A stretch of DNA of 33,083 bases from CANQBR01 sp964641395 (GTDB taxonomy: Bacteria; Bacillota; Negativicutes; Acidaminococcales; Acidaminococcaceae), in the NCBI GenBank assembly GCA_964641395.1, contig CAZXKQ010000022.1, positions 1-33,083 of the forward strand. Direction: 5' to 3'. The number at the start of each line of letters is the position of its first letter. The first letter of the stretch is position 1. Positions 1 through 8,063 of this stretch are shown here, piece by piece. Below the pieces are notes generated by a model. That model was given only the letters and a program-made list of their open reading frames with translations, searched no databases and was not told where the DNA came from. A program made the position numbers and the translations under genes.

Positions 1-70
1 CCCTCTGTCAAGACAGTATCCTTCTGTAAAACACAGCAAAAAGGCCGCCCTCAGCCGTGCCTAAGAGGGA

Positions 71-96
71 AAAAGCCTCCCTAAGGGGAGGCTTTT
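71..96. terminator. Bidirectional intrinsic terminator
   Basis: A 7-bp G+C stem (75-81 paired with 86-92) with a TAAG loop is flanked by an A-run on the left and TTTT on the right. On the minus strand it ends the membrane-protein gene that stops at 147. On the plus strand it would stop transcription entering from the left edge. Confidence 0.8.
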
Positions 97-146
97 CTTT
101 GCAACACTAGAAAAAGCGGGAGGCGGCGTAACAGGCAGGCCAGGCC

Positions 147-779
147 TCAGCGAGGCCGCTCCCTCCTGGAAGCCAGCTCTACCAAGCAGTAGACGGCTCC
201 GGCCAATATGAGCAGGTAGCCGGGCAGCTCCATGCTCTCTTCGATGAAGTTCTTAAAGATGCTGGCCAGCCTGCGGTTGACCACCAGCCGCCACAGCACC
301 CCCATGCCGTAGATGCGGGAAACCACCAACACCCACAGCAGGCCCACCACCAGGATGTCATAGGCCCTAGTGGCCAGAAAGGCCGCCAGGCTGCGGCAGG
401 CCGCCGCCCTTCCCCTGCCTAGGGCCAGGTAGATGAAGAGGGCCGCCACAGGCAGGGCTAGCCAGGCCCAGGCCCCGTGAAAAAACAGCTTGTCAAGCTG
501 GGAATCCATCTCCCTGATAGCCATGCAGGCTACGAAGCCCCCTACCAGGTAGAGGCCCCTCTCCTGATAGCGCCAGGCGGCGTAACAGAAGCAGAGGGCG
601 CTGAGCCATATGATCCCTTCCTGGGCCAGTTCCGTCCAGCCGCCTTCCACCAGGTAGTGGTAGAGCTTGAAGTCATGGTAGACTAAGAGGCACATGAACC
701 CCATAGCCAGCACCAGGAACAGGGCGGCCAGGATGAATTGGAGGAATTTTTTGCCAATGTACCTCTCTTCCTGGCTCAT
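147..779 (-). CDS. Unknown multi-pass membrane protein
   Basis: I do not recognise the family. The 210-residue product has about five or six hydrophobic segments: near residues 12-35, 52-70, 75-90, 103-122, 140-165 and 188-204. Short charged loops lie between them, and an ESMELPG motif sits in the loop before the last helix. This suggests an integral inner-membrane protein without an obvious soluble domain. I chose the ATG at 779, preceded by a G-rich GGGGGTGG stretch. An in-frame TTG lies 15 bases upstream at 794 and could add five residues. The gene is monocistronic, with its own promoter at 846-874 and a terminator just past its stop. Function unknown. Confidence 0.75.
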   Translation of the reverse strand: MSQEERYIGKKFLQFILAALFLVLAMGFMCLLVYHDFKLYHYLVEGGWTELAQEGIIWLSALCFCYAAWRYQERGLYLVGGFVACMAIREMDSQLDKLFFHGAWAWLALPVAALFIYLALGRGRAAACRSLAAFLATRAYDILVVGLLWVLVVSRIYGMGVLWRLVVNRRLASIFKNFIEESMELPGYLLILAGAVYCLVELASRRERPR

Positions 780-845
780 CCACCCCACCCCCAAGCAGGC
801 CCGTCTCTAGCCTTTAGAACTGCTATTAAGTGCTTACTAAAGCTG

Positions 846-874
846 ATTTTATCATAATTTTACTTTTTGTGCAA
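846..874 (-). promoter_or_regulatory. Promoter of the membrane-protein gene
   Basis: On the minus strand a -35 TTGCAC (869-874) and a -10 TAAAAT (846-851) are separated by exactly 17 bases. The spacer is A+T-rich, unlike the surrounding sequence. It would give a leader of about 60 bases. Confidence 0.7.
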
Positions 875-950
875 AGGGGTGAGAGCGTTTTTTGTCATAT
901 ATGTAGATTGATTTTCCTTAGAGCAGAGCCGTTTCCCCCTAAAAGGGCAT

Positions 951-977
951 AAAAAAAGAGCCTGCCGGTCAGCAGGC
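951..977 (-). terminator. Terminator of the permease-ogt operon
   Basis: On the minus strand a 6-bp GCCTGC/GCAGGC stem with a 6-base loop is followed by TC and seven T. It lies 16 bases beyond the ogt stop codon. Confidence 0.85.
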
Positions 978-992
978 CTCATCCTCTACCCC

Positions 993-1526
993 TCAGGGAG
1001 TTGCCCTATGCGGGTGTATAAAAAAATCCTCCACCCTTACTTGCTCCAAACGGAGCAGGTAGCTTTTTTTCTCCAGGCCGGCGGCGTAACCGGTCAGGCT
1101 GCCGTCCCTGCCCACCACCCGGTGGCAGGGCACCATGATGGAGATGTTATTGCGGGCTACGGCACCTCCCACCGCCTGGGGAGCCATACGCCGCCACCCC
1201 TGCTGGGCGGCCAGGCGCCGGGCCAGCTCCCCGTAGGTGGTAGTGTGGCCGTAGGGGATGGTGCAGAGCAGGGCCCAGACGGCCTTTTGAAAGGGACTGC
1301 CCTTAAAGAGCAGGGGCAGGGTGAAAGAAGGCTCCTGGCCGGCAAAGTAGCAGTCCAGCCATCTTTTGGCCGCTGTAAGGAGGGGCAGCTCCCCGGCCTC
1401 ATGCTGGGGCCCCAAGGAGCGGGCATAGCGGGCCTGGCCGGCAAACCACAGGCCTGTCAGCCCCTCCTGCTCTGCAGCCAGCAAGATGTCGCCTAGGGGA
1501 GAATGATAGTGGCTGGTGTATTCCAT
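993..1526 (-). CDS. ogt: Methylated-DNA--protein-cysteine methyltransferase
   Basis: The 177-residue product is an O6-alkylguanine-DNA alkyltransferase. It removes alkyl groups from O6 of guanine (and O4 of thymine) by irreversible transfer to its own cysteine. The family active-site motif PCHRV is present with the acceptor Cys at about residue 134, followed by the usual GxLxGYAxGLxxKxxLL tail. The helix-turn-helix-like DNA-binding segment (about 79-125) precedes it. Length is normal for a single-domain Ogt without an Ada regulatory domain. The start ATG has a good AGGGAGG site. It lies 70 bases downstream of the purine permease gene and probably shares its transcript. Confidence 0.95.
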   Translation of the reverse strand: MEYTSHYHSPLGDILLAAEQEGLTGLWFAGQARYARSLGPQHEAGELPLLTAAKRWLDCYFAGQEPSFTLPLLFKGSPFQKAVWALLCTIPYGHTTTYGELARRLAAQQGWRRMAPQAVGGAVARNNISIMVPCHRVVGRDGSLTGYAAGLEKKSYLLRLEQVRVEDFFIHPHRATP

Positions 1527-1596
1527 AGTAAACTGGCTACCTCCCTTTGAACTGGGCAGGGTGCTCCGTCCTGCCTGGGCCTGCCTTGCCCAGGGC

Positions 1597-2955
1597 TTAG
1601 AGGAAGATGTACTTACAGATGAAGAGGAGGGAGAGGATGTACATCAGAGGGGTGATGTTCTTCCTCCGACCGCTGAGGAGGTTGATGATCACGTAGGAGA
1701 TGATGCCGATGGAGATGCCGTCGGAGATGCTGTACAAGAGGGGGGTGAAGAGGAGGCAGAGGTAGGCGGGCACAGCCTCCGGCAGTTCGTTAAAGTCGAT
1801 CTCCGTCACGCTGGTGATCATCAAGAAGCCTACGAACAGCAGGGCCGGGGTGGTGGCGAAACCGGGGATGGCGGTAAAGATGGGGGCTAAAAAGATGGAC
1901 AGGAGGAAGAGGAGGCCTGTCACCACCGAGGCCAGGCCGGTCCTGCCTCCCTCGGCGACGCCGGAGGAGCTTTCCACAAAGGTGGAAACGGTGGAGGTGC
2001 CGCACACCGCCCCTGCGCAGGTGGCGATGGCATCGGCCAGCAGGGCCTGCTTAACCCGGGGCAGCTTCCCCCTGGCATCCAGCATCCCCGCCTTGTTGGC
2101 GCAGCCGATGAGGGTGCCCAGGGTGTCGAAGATGTCCACAAAGAGGAAGGCGAAGACCACCACGATAAAGTCCAGGATGTGAATAGAGGTAAAATCGGTG
2201 TTAAAGCACTGGCCGAAGGTGAGCCCCATGGCCCCTAGGCTGAAGTCGCTGAAGGAGGGAAGGAGGGAGTAGTAGCCCTTGTCCGGGGTCACTGCGTAGA
2301 GCCCTGTCAACTGGCAGAGGATGCCCAGCAGCCAGGTGCAGAGGATGCCGATGAGGATGGAGCCCTTGTACCTTTTGATGTAGAGGATGCCGATGATGAA
2401 GGTGCCTGCCAGGGCCAGCAGGGCGCTGATGCCGGCGGTGTGGAAATTGTGGGAGAAGTTGACGATGGTCACCAGGGTGGAGTCGGAGTTGACCACCAGG
2501 TGGGCATTCTGCAGGCCGATGAAGGCGATGAAGAGGCCGATGCCTACGGAGATGCCCTTCTTCAGCTGCAGGGGTATGGCGTTGAAGATGGCCTCCCGCA
2601 CGTTGGTGAGGGAGAGGATGATGAAGATGATGCCTTCGATGAAGACGGCCAAAAGGGCCACCTGCCAAGGATAGCCCATGGCGCCGCACACGGTGTAGGC
2701 GAAGTAGGCGATGAGGCCCAGGCCGGGGGCCAGGGCGAAGGGGTAGTTGGCCAGCAGGGCCATCACCATGGTGCCGATGAAGGAGGAGACGGCGGTGGCC
2801 ATGAGGATGGCATTTCTGTCCATGCCTGTAGTAGAGAGCATGGCGGGATTGACGGCCAGGATGTAGGCCATGGTCATGAAAGTGGTGAGGCCGGCGATGA
2901 CCTCGGTTTTCACAGTGGTTTTGTTCTCCGTGAGATGAAAGAAACGCTCTAGCAT
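1597..2955 (-). CDS. NCS2-family purine permease (AzgA/PbuG type)
   Basis: The 452-residue product is a polytopic transporter of the AzgA branch of the nucleobase-cation symporter-2 family, which imports hypoxanthine, guanine or adenine with protons. Family features are the N-terminal TTVKTEVIAGLTTFMTMAYIL segment, an FALAPGLGLIAYF motif near residues 73-85, and the VESSSGVAEGGRTGLASV loop around residue 325. About 12-14 hydrophobic segments span the whole length, which is usual for PbuG/PbuO relatives. The exact base cannot be assigned by eye. The start has a GGAGGG site. It is the first gene after a very strong promoter (3154-3182) and is followed by ogt. Confidence 0.9.
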   Translation of the reverse strand: MLERFFHLTENKTTVKTEVIAGLTTFMTMAYILAVNPAMLSTTGMDRNAILMATAVSSFIGTMVMALLANYPFALAPGLGLIAYFAYTVCGAMGYPWQVALLAVFIEGIIFIILSLTNVREAIFNAIPLQLKKGISVGIGLFIAFIGLQNAHLVVNSDSTLVTIVNFSHNFHTAGISALLALAGTFIIGILYIKRYKGSILIGILCTWLLGILCQLTGLYAVTPDKGYYSLLPSFSDFSLGAMGLTFGQCFNTDFTSIHILDFIVVVFAFLFVDIFDTLGTLIGCANKAGMLDARGKLPRVKQALLADAIATCAGAVCGTSTVSTFVESSSGVAEGGRTGLASVVTGLLFLLSIFLAPIFTAIPGFATTPALLFVGFLMITSVTEIDFNELPEAVPAYLCLLFTPLLYSISDGISIGIISYVIINLLSGRRKNITPLMYILSLLFICKYIFL

Positions 2956-3153
2956 GTGGAGCCCTCCGCTTCTATATTTTTAGCCCTGCAGCCAGGCCGG
3001 CCATACCCGGGCCTCTCTCCAGCGGCCCTCTGCAGCTTTGGCGACAGGGGCAGATTGAACTGCTTCAGCCCATCTGTCTCCTGCTCCGCCTGGTAGTCTC
3101 CCAGGTAGATAAAGACTGCCTGCAACAGGGGCCTTGCCGCCTCTTTGTCTTTG
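2956..3153 (-). other. Structured leader of the purine permease gene
   Basis: About 190 bases separate the promoter from the permease start. The transcript can form a hairpin with CCTGG/CCAGG arms and a 7-base loop near 3075-3110. A second, longer pairing lies near 3040-3075. I looked for a purine riboswitch, the expected control element for this transporter, and did not find its conserved junctions. An overlapping minus-strand open frame (3185-2949) has no ribosome binding site and no recognisable product. Role unknown. Confidence 0.4.
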
Positions 3154-3182
3154 AGTGTACCGTATTTTTCCCTCTTTGTCAA
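3154..3182 (-). promoter_or_regulatory. Strong promoter of the permease-ogt operon
   Basis: On the minus strand a perfect -35 TTGACA (3177-3182) is followed 17 bases later by -10 TACACT (3154-3159). Confidence 0.8.
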
Positions 3183-3278
3183 CAAACAGAGGGAGGAGGG
3201 TCATGCTTCCTCCTAGAACCCGGCGGCACCTTCCTCCTCTACACCCACAGGATGCTGGCTACCCCCTCCGTAACAATA

Positions 3279-3313
3279 CCCCCTGCTGCAGGCGGCCTGC
3301 CGGTAACAGGGGG
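3279..3313 (-). terminator. Nested hairpin after the cupin gene
   Basis: CCCCCTG (3279-3285) pairs with CAGGGGG (3307-3313), with an inner GCAGG/CCTGC stem (3288-3300). It lies 27 bases past the cupin stop and probably ends that operon, but no T-tract follows on either strand. It could be a 3'-end stabilising structure instead. With the leader and promoter above, it fills the gene-free stretch 2956-3339. Confidence 0.45.
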
Positions 3314-3339
3314 TTCATAGTGAGGGTAGAGAGTCTAGC

Positions 3340-3867
3340 TTATTTCAAGCCTTGGTAGAAGCTGTCGTCCACCGGCTCCAGCCAGTCGGTTTTGTAGGGG
3401 CCGCCAGGCTCCATCATCACCAGGTGCTGGAAGGTCTTGCCCGGGGCGGCGCCGTGCCAGTGCTTGACGTTGGCGGGGATGGTCACCCTGTCCCCCGGCC
3501 GCAGCTGGTGGGGCTCCTCCCCCCAGATCTGGTAGTAACCGCTGCCGCTCACGGCGTAGAGCATCTGGCAGGTGCCGTTGTGGACGTGCCAGAAGGTGTG
3601 GGCGCCCCTGTGGAAGGTGACGTTGTTCATAGGCACCCCGGCCGTGGTAATAGAGGCCAGGTAGCTGTTGCCGGTGAAGAAGGCGGCATAACCGGCGTTG
3701 AACTTGCCGATGGGGAAGATGGCGCCGCCGCCGCTGGCGTTCAGATCCGCTACGATTTCCTGCACCGGCACCGGCCGCTCTGCTTCTTCAGCAGCCAGGG
3801 CCACGCTGCAGAGGCCGGCCAGGCAGAGGGCCGCCAGGGCGAGGCTGAGAGTTTTTTTCACTTGCAT
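3340..3867 (-). CDS. Exported cupin-domain protein
   Basis: The 175-residue product has a signal peptide (positive MQVKK start, hydrophobic 6-22, likely cleavage after ALA near residue 25). A single cupin barrel follows. The metal-binding histidines are visible as HVH at residues 94-96 and in a KHWHG motif around 135-139, with a typical PGDRVTIPANV strand before the second set. Small cupins of this type are often annotated as carboxymuconolactone- or mandelonitrile-lyase-like; the substrate cannot be told here. The gene has an excellent AAGGAGG site and is last in a four-gene operon, 20 bases after the hydrolase gene. The product probably acts outside the membrane. Confidence 0.85.
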   Translation of the reverse strand: MQVKKTLSLALAALCLAGLCSVALAAEEAERPVPVQEIVADLNASGGGAIFPIGKFNAGYAAFFTGNSYLASITTAGVPMNNVTFHRGAHTFWHVHNGTCQMLYAVSGSGYYQIWGEEPHQLRPGDRVTIPANVKHWHGAAPGKTFQHLVMMEPGGPYKTDWLEPVDDSFYQGLK

Positions 3868-3887
3868 AAAGCATCCTCCTTTTGTTT

Positions 3888-4943
3888 TTACAGGTGCTTG
3901 CCGAAGAAGGCCTTCAGCTTGCCTACCGCCTGCTCCACGTATTCAGGTACGAAGTAGGTGGTGATGTGGGTGGCGCCGGGGATGAGGAAGAGCTCCTTCT
4001 CCGCCGCATTGACCGCCTTAGCATAGGCCTCCTGGCTCATGTAGAGGGAGTCGGCCTTGCTGCCTGCCATCAGCAGCAGGGGCTGGTCGATCAGGTCGAT
4101 GTGGTCCGTAGCGTCCCAGATCATAGCCTCTGCCAGGCTGCGGGTGGCGTAGCGGAAGGTGGAGGCAGGGTGGCGGTGGCTGCGGCCGTAGTACTCCATC
4201 CCCTCCCGGTACAGGTCCACCGGCACCTTGGCGATGGCCTCGTCGGTGAGCTTGTCAAAGTCCACATCCCCAGAATAGGTAATGGTGTGGTTGACGGCTT
4301 CCTGGGCCCGGGCGTCCGACACCTGGTGCACCCGCTCCAATATGTTGTCAGGGGTGCTGTCCATGTAGCCCAGCCGCCGCACCCTGCCGGTATTGAACAT
4401 GCTGAGGGTGGCCACCGCCTTGAAGCGCTTGTCGGTCTTGACCGCGTTGAGGGTGTAGCCGCCCCCGCCGCAGATGCCCAGGATGCCTATCCGCTTAGCG
4501 TCTACCCCGGGATAGGTGGAGAGGTAGTCGGCCATGCCCCGGATGTCCTCGGTGCGGAAGTAGGGGATGTCCAGGTTGCGAGGCTCCCCCTCACTGCCCC
4601 CCTGGTAGGAAGCGTCGGCGGCTATGGTGATGTAGCCCAGGGCGGCCAGCCGTTGGGCGTAGAGGCCGGCCACCTGCTCCTTCACCCCTCCGTTAGGATG
4701 GGCCACTGCCACGGCAGGATAGGCCTTCCGGCCGTCGTAGCCGGCAGGAGTGTACACATTGGCCGCTATCTTCAGCCCGTTCAGCCGGTAGTGGACGGGG
4801 TGGATGTTCACCTGCCCTTGAAGGTTCTCCGTAAGGGCCCCAGGGTAGAGGAGGCCGTAGGGGTTCTTCTGGGCCGCACCGGCGGCACTGCACAGGCCCA
4901 GGGCCAGCAGGAGGCTGGCGGCTAAGAGGTATTTTTTCCGCAT
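3888..4943 (-). CDS. Exported alpha/beta hydrolase with a cysteine nucleophile
   Basis: The 351-residue product starts with a signal peptide (MRKK, hydrophobic 5-20, cleavage near AGAA at 21-24). An alpha/beta-hydrolase fold follows. The nucleophile elbow reads GICGGGG, with Cys at about residue 158 where most relatives have Ser. This matches dienelactone-hydrolase-like enzymes. The acid/histidine region shows LLLMAGSKADSL and PGATHITTYF. A frequent annotation is dienelactone hydrolase-like or YcjY-like; the substrate is unknown. I chose the ATG at 4943, with AAAGGG suitably placed; a GTG nine bases upstream (4952) is the alternative. It is third of four genes, between the aldo/keto reductase and the cupin. 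Confidence 0.85.
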   Translation of the reverse strand: MRKKYLLAASLLLALGLCSAAGAAQKNPYGLLYPGALTENLQGQVNIHPVHYRLNGLKIAANVYTPAGYDGRKAYPAVAVAHPNGGVKEQVAGLYAQRLAALGYITIAADASYQGGSEGEPRNLDIPYFRTEDIRGMADYLSTYPGVDAKRIGILGICGGGGYTLNAVKTDKRFKAVATLSMFNTGRVRRLGYMDSTPDNILERVHQVSDARAQEAVNHTITYSGDVDFDKLTDEAIAKVPVDLYREGMEYYGRSHRHPASTFRYATRSLAEAMIWDATDHIDLIDQPLLLMAGSKADSLYMSQEAYAKAVNAAEKELFLIPGATHITTYFVPEYVEQAVGKLKAFFGKHL

Positions 4944-5017
4944 TATACTCACCCTTTCTCTAGGCGCAGTCAGCCGCGCCTGGTCTTACGGAGCCATTAT
5001 AGCTGTTAACGCCAGCT

Positions 5018-6037
5018 TTAAGACAAGGGCTGGGGAGTATAATTTTTGCCTTTGCCGTTTTCGGCCATCACCCCTGCCAGGGCGTGGGGCACGTAGAGCT
5101 CCTCCAGGTAGGCCAGCTCCTCCGGGGCCAGCTGCAGCTCCACTGCCTGGGCCAGCCCCTCCAGCTGGGAGAGCTTGGTAGCCCCCACTACGGGAGCCTC
5201 TACCTTGCTCAGCAGCCAGGCCAGGGCGATCTCCGTCATGGTAACCCCCCGCTGGGCGGCCAGTTCTGCCACCCGGGCGATGATCTTCCCGTCAGCGGCG
5301 GCAGTGGCATCGTACTTAAAGCGGGCGTAGGCATCCTCCCGCAGCCGCTTGGAAGTCTCCCCCGGCCGTTTGGCTAGACGGCCGCCGGCCAGGGCGCTGT
5401 AGGGGGTGAGGGCGATGTGCTGATCCTGGCAGAAGGGTATCATCTCCCGCTCCTCCTCCCGGGCGATCAGGTTGTAGTGGCCCTGGAGGGAGACGAACTC
5501 CGTCAAGCCCTGCTCCCTGGCGTAAAAATTGGCCTTGGCCAACTGCCAGGCATAGCAGTTAGAGATGCCGATGTAGCGGGCCTTCCCTGCCTTCACCGCC
5601 TGGTGGAGGCCCTCCATGATCTCTTCCATAGGGGTGCGGTAGTCCCACATATGGTAGATGTAGAGATCCACGTAGTCCAGACCCAGGTTCCTCAAGCTGC
5701 GGTCCAGGTAGTTGGCTATGTGCTGCTGCCCCCTCACCCCGGCGTCTATCTCCTCCTGGGTGCGGGGAGTGAACTTAGTGGCCAGTACATAGTCCTCCCG
5801 GCGGGCAAAGTCCCGCAGGGCCCGGCCTACGTACTGCTCGCTGCTGCCCTGCTGGTAGACCAGGGCGGTATCGTAGAAGTTAATGCCCAGCTCCAGGGCC
5901 CGCCTGATAATGGCCCTGGTCTCCTCCTCCCCTACCGTCCAGCTGTGCTGTCCGGTGGCAGGATTGCCAAAGCCCATGCAGCCCAGGCAGATGCGGGACA
6001 CCTGCAGCTGGGCCTTCCCTAGTTTGACGTACTTCAT
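5018..6037 (-). CDS. Aldo/keto reductase
   Basis: The 339-residue product is an NAD(P)H-dependent carbonyl reductase with a TIM-barrel fold. The catalytic tetrad is complete: Asp 56 and Tyr 61 (NFYDTALVYQQG), Lys 88 (LATKFTPR) and His 129 (LYIYHMWD). The signature LDRSLRNLGLDYVDLYIYH and the cofactor-binding PVVGATKLSQLE near residue 285 also fit. It has no signal peptide, so it is cytoplasmic. Its neighbours, one lipoprotein and two exported enzymes, suggest a linked set whose substrate I cannot infer. The start has a GAGGAGG site and lies 18 bases after the lipoprotein gene, so co-transcription is near certain. Confidence 0.93.
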   Translation of the reverse strand: MKYVKLGKAQLQVSRICLGCMGFGNPATGQHSWTVGEEETRAIIRRALELGINFYDTALVYQQGSSEQYVGRALRDFARREDYVLATKFTPRTQEEIDAGVRGQQHIANYLDRSLRNLGLDYVDLYIYHMWDYRTPMEEIMEGLHQAVKAGKARYIGISNCYAWQLAKANFYAREQGLTEFVSLQGHYNLIAREEEREMIPFCQDQHIALTPYSALAGGRLAKRPGETSKRLREDAYARFKYDATAAADGKIIARVAELAAQRGVTMTEIALAWLLSKVEAPVVGATKLSQLEGLAQAVELQLAPEELAYLEELYVPHALAGVMAENGKGKNYTPQPLS

Positions 6038-6055
6038 CTGCTGCCTCCTCGACCC

Positions 6056-6529
6056 TCAGTCCGCCTTGCTCACCGTCACCTGGCCCTGGAGGGCGGCGAT
6101 GGCCTCCTTGCCCTCTACCGCCTCGCCCAGGGCGTAGAGGCCCTCATAGGAACCAAAGTCCTTGTAGTAGAGCACTACATTGCCCCAGGGGGAGAAGTAG
6201 GCCAGGGAGCCCTTTTTAGCCACTGCCTTGATGGGCTGGGCCGTGTCCAGCTTTTTAGCGGGATAGAAGATCTTTTCGTTGTCGGCGTAGTTCTCTATCT
6301 TCACCTGCAGGGGCAGCTGCTGATAGAGGGACTGGGCCGCCCTGCTGTCATTGAGGGCGAAGACCACCCTGTGCTTCCCGTCTGATACTGCTAACTTCAT
6401 GCTTCCTGCCTCCTTCACCCTTACCTGCTGCGCCGGCTGTCCTCCCGCCTGGGCCCTGTCTGCCTGGCCGCAGGCTGCCAAGAGGGGCAGCAACAGCAGG
6501 AGGGCCGCCAATACCCCTAGTTTCTTCAT
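6056..6529 (-). CDS. Cyclophilin-like-fold lipoprotein
   Basis: The 157-residue product has a lipoprotein signal (MKKLGVLAALLLLLPLLAAC) with a lipobox Cys at residue 20. It should be lipid-anchored on the outer face of the membrane. The rest resembles the small bacterial cyclophilin-like domain (often annotated Cyclophil_like). Supporting segments are a VVFALNDSRAAQSLYQQLP stretch and a PWGNVVLYYKDFG segment near 113-125. I know of no demonstrated prolyl-isomerase activity in this branch and infer none. First gene of the operon that continues with the reductase, hydrolase and cupin; this combination recurs in Bacillota as I recall it. Confidence 0.8.
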   Translation of the reverse strand: MKKLGVLAALLLLLPLLAACGQADRAQAGGQPAQQVRVKEAGSMKLAVSDGKHRVVFALNDSRAAQSLYQQLPLQVKIENYADNEKIFYPAKKLDTAQPIKAVAKKGSLAYFSPWGNVVLYYKDFGSYEGLYALGEAVEGKEAIAALQGQVTVSKAD

Positions 6530-6578
6530 GTCAACCTCCTCGGCCTAGACCGGCTCTTCCCGCCTGCCCAGGCCTGAT

Positions 6579-6605
6579 AAAAAAGCTGCGAGGAAACCTC
6601 ACAGC
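6579..6605 (-). terminator. Intrinsic terminator overlapping the next start site
   Basis: On the minus strand GCTGTGAGG and CCTCGCAGC form a 9-bp stem (one G-U) with a TTT loop, followed by TTTTTT. It would stop read-through from the ferredoxin gene that ends at 6693. The predicted start site of the downstream promoter falls inside its 5' arm. Confidence 0.85.
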
Positions 6606-6608
6606 CTT

Positions 6609-6638
6609 AGTATACACCCAGCACCGCGCCTGGGCCAA
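6609..6638 (-). promoter_or_regulatory. Promoter of the cyclophilin-reductase-hydrolase-cupin operon
   Basis: On the minus strand -35 TTGGCC (6633-6638) and -10 TATACT (6609-6614) are spaced 18 bases apart. Transcription should begin near 6602, inside the 5' arm of the adjacent terminator. Confidence 0.55.
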
Positions 6639-6692
6639 TTCTTTATCCCTATGCTTCCTTATGCTTTTTAAGCATAACCAGGCCTGCCCTCC

Positions 6693-7463
6693 CTACAGGT
6701 AGAGCTCACAGTCCTTGCGCACCGAGCAGGCCTTCTTCAGCAGCAGGGAGGCGGCGAAGACCAGGGCCGGGTTCAGCTTGCGGGCCCCCTGGGGGCACCT
6801 GGCCACACAGCGCATACAGGAGATGCACCTGTCCTTGGCCGTCAGCTGGGGCCGGTCCGGCTGGATGGCCCCCGCCGGGCAGAGACGGGCGCAGAGGCCG
6901 CAGCCGTTGCAGGCGGCAGAGGCCTTAGGCACCATGCTCACTCCTGCCGCCTTCTTGTAGGGCCGCTTGCCTGGTATGGTAAAGGCGGCAGCCTTGGCGG
7001 GCTGGGCCAGTTTGGCAGCGATCTGCCGCCCTATGGCCTGGAGCTGGGCTGCATCCTTGTCATCAGGCCGCTGAGCTGCGTAGTGGCGGAGGATGGAGTG
7101 CTCAGCCACGGCGGCCACAGCCGCCACCACCTGGAAGCCGGCCGCTGTAGCCAGGTCGGCCAGTTCCAGCAGGGTATCCTCATAGGCCCGATTGCCGTAG
7201 ACGCACAGCACCACGCAGGGTTGGCCCTGGCCCCGCTGCTGCAGGCCCGCCAGTCTGGCCGCCGCCAGGGCGGGCACCCGGCCGCCGTAGGAGGGGACGG
7301 CTATAACCGCCACCTCACCTGTCCCAGGGACAAAGCTGTTTCCGTCAAAGGCCCTGTCCGTCAGATCGTAGTAGTTGCTGAGGGGGCCCAGCCCCTGGCA
7401 GAGCAGCCGGGCCGCCTTCTCCGTTCCCCCTGTAGGGCTGAAGGAAAGCAAAGAGCAGTTCAT
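6693..7463 (-). CDS. Flavodoxin-ferredoxin fusion (EFR1 family)
   Basis: The 256-residue protein has an N-terminal flavodoxin-like domain with the FMN phosphate loop FSPTGGTEKAA at residues 8-18. About 60 C-terminal residues hold two ferredoxin motifs: CNGCGLCARLCP and CISCMRCVARCP. Each has four cysteines for a 4Fe-4S cluster. EFR1-type proteins are soluble electron carriers of anaerobes whose partners are mostly unknown. The start has AAGGAGG well placed. It lies 77 bases after the EamA gene and probably shares its promoter, ending at the terminator 6579-6605. Confidence 0.9.
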   Translation of the reverse strand: MNCSLLSFSPTGGTEKAARLLCQGLGPLSNYYDLTDRAFDGNSFVPGTGEVAVIAVPSYGGRVPALAAARLAGLQQRGQGQPCVVLCVYGNRAYEDTLLELADLATAAGFQVVAAVAAVAEHSILRHYAAQRPDDKDAAQLQAIGRQIAAKLAQPAKAAAFTIPGKRPYKKAAGVSMVPKASAACNGCGLCARLCPAGAIQPDRPQLTAKDRCISCMRCVARCPQGARKLNPALVFAASLLLKKACSVRKDCELYL

Positions 7464-7540
7464 CTTCCACGCCTCCTTAGTACAAGAAAACCCTCTCTCC
7501 TAGGGCTGCATTTGTTTTCTAGCCCCCTGCCATCCAGGCC

Positions 7541-7954
7541 CTAGAGGGCCATGACCAGGGTGCCTAGGCCGATGAGGATGCAGCCGGCCACGGCCTTGGG
7601 CCCGGCCTGCTCCTGGAGGAAGACGAAGGCCAGCACCAGGGTCAGCACCACGCTCAACTTATCGATGGGTACCACCTTGCTCACCTCTCCCAACTGGAGG
7701 GCCTTGTAGTAGCAGAGCCAGGAGGCCCCAGTGGCCAGACCGGAGAGGATGAGGAAGAGCCAGCTCTTGCGGCTCATCTCCCCGAGGCCCCCCTGGGCGC
7801 CGGTAAGGAAGACCAGGCCCCAGGCCATGACCACCACCACTACGGTCCGCACTGCCGTGGCCAGGTTGGAGTTGACCCCCTCAATGCCCACCTTGGCCAA
7901 GATGGAAGTGAGGGCGGCAAACAGTGCCGACAAGAGGGCAAAGACTAACCACAT
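7541..7954 (-). CDS. Half-size EamA-family (DMT) transporter
   Basis: The 137-residue protein carries a single EamA domain of about four or five membrane helices (near 3-20, 33-51, 65-83, 92-112, 118-136). Full EamA transporters of the drug/metabolite superfamily have two such domains, so this one should dimerise. The ATSILAKVGIEG start and LGEVSKVVPIDKLSVVL segment are typical. Substrate unknown. I chose the ATG at 7954 because AGGAGGAGG lies directly before it. The same frame stays open upstream to 8092 but that extension has no family features. Confidence 0.88.
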   Translation of the reverse strand: MWLVFALLSALFAALTSILAKVGIEGVNSNLATAVRTVVVVVMAWGLVFLTGAQGGLGEMSRKSWLFLILSGLATGASWLCYYKALQLGEVSKVVPIDKLSVVLTLVLAFVFLQEQAGPKAVAGCILIGLGTLVMAL

Positions 7955-8063
7955 AGACTGCCTCCTCCTTTCAAGGGAGTATTTGCAGGATACTGCCAGC
8001 CAGAGGCAGCCTTCCCCGGCGGGGCTAGATCCTAACCCCGCCCCAGCTCCCCCTGCTAAACCT

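Noticed and set aside
2956..3153. Purine riboswitch before the permease
   Set aside because: The conserved junction and loop sequences are absent; only a chance CTACC/GGGAG likeness.
3882..4925. Long plus-strand open frame of 347 codons opposite the hydrolase gene
   Set aside because: It mirrors the real gene on the other strand, has no ribosome site and is a composition effect of G+C-rich codons; similar frames oppose most genes here.
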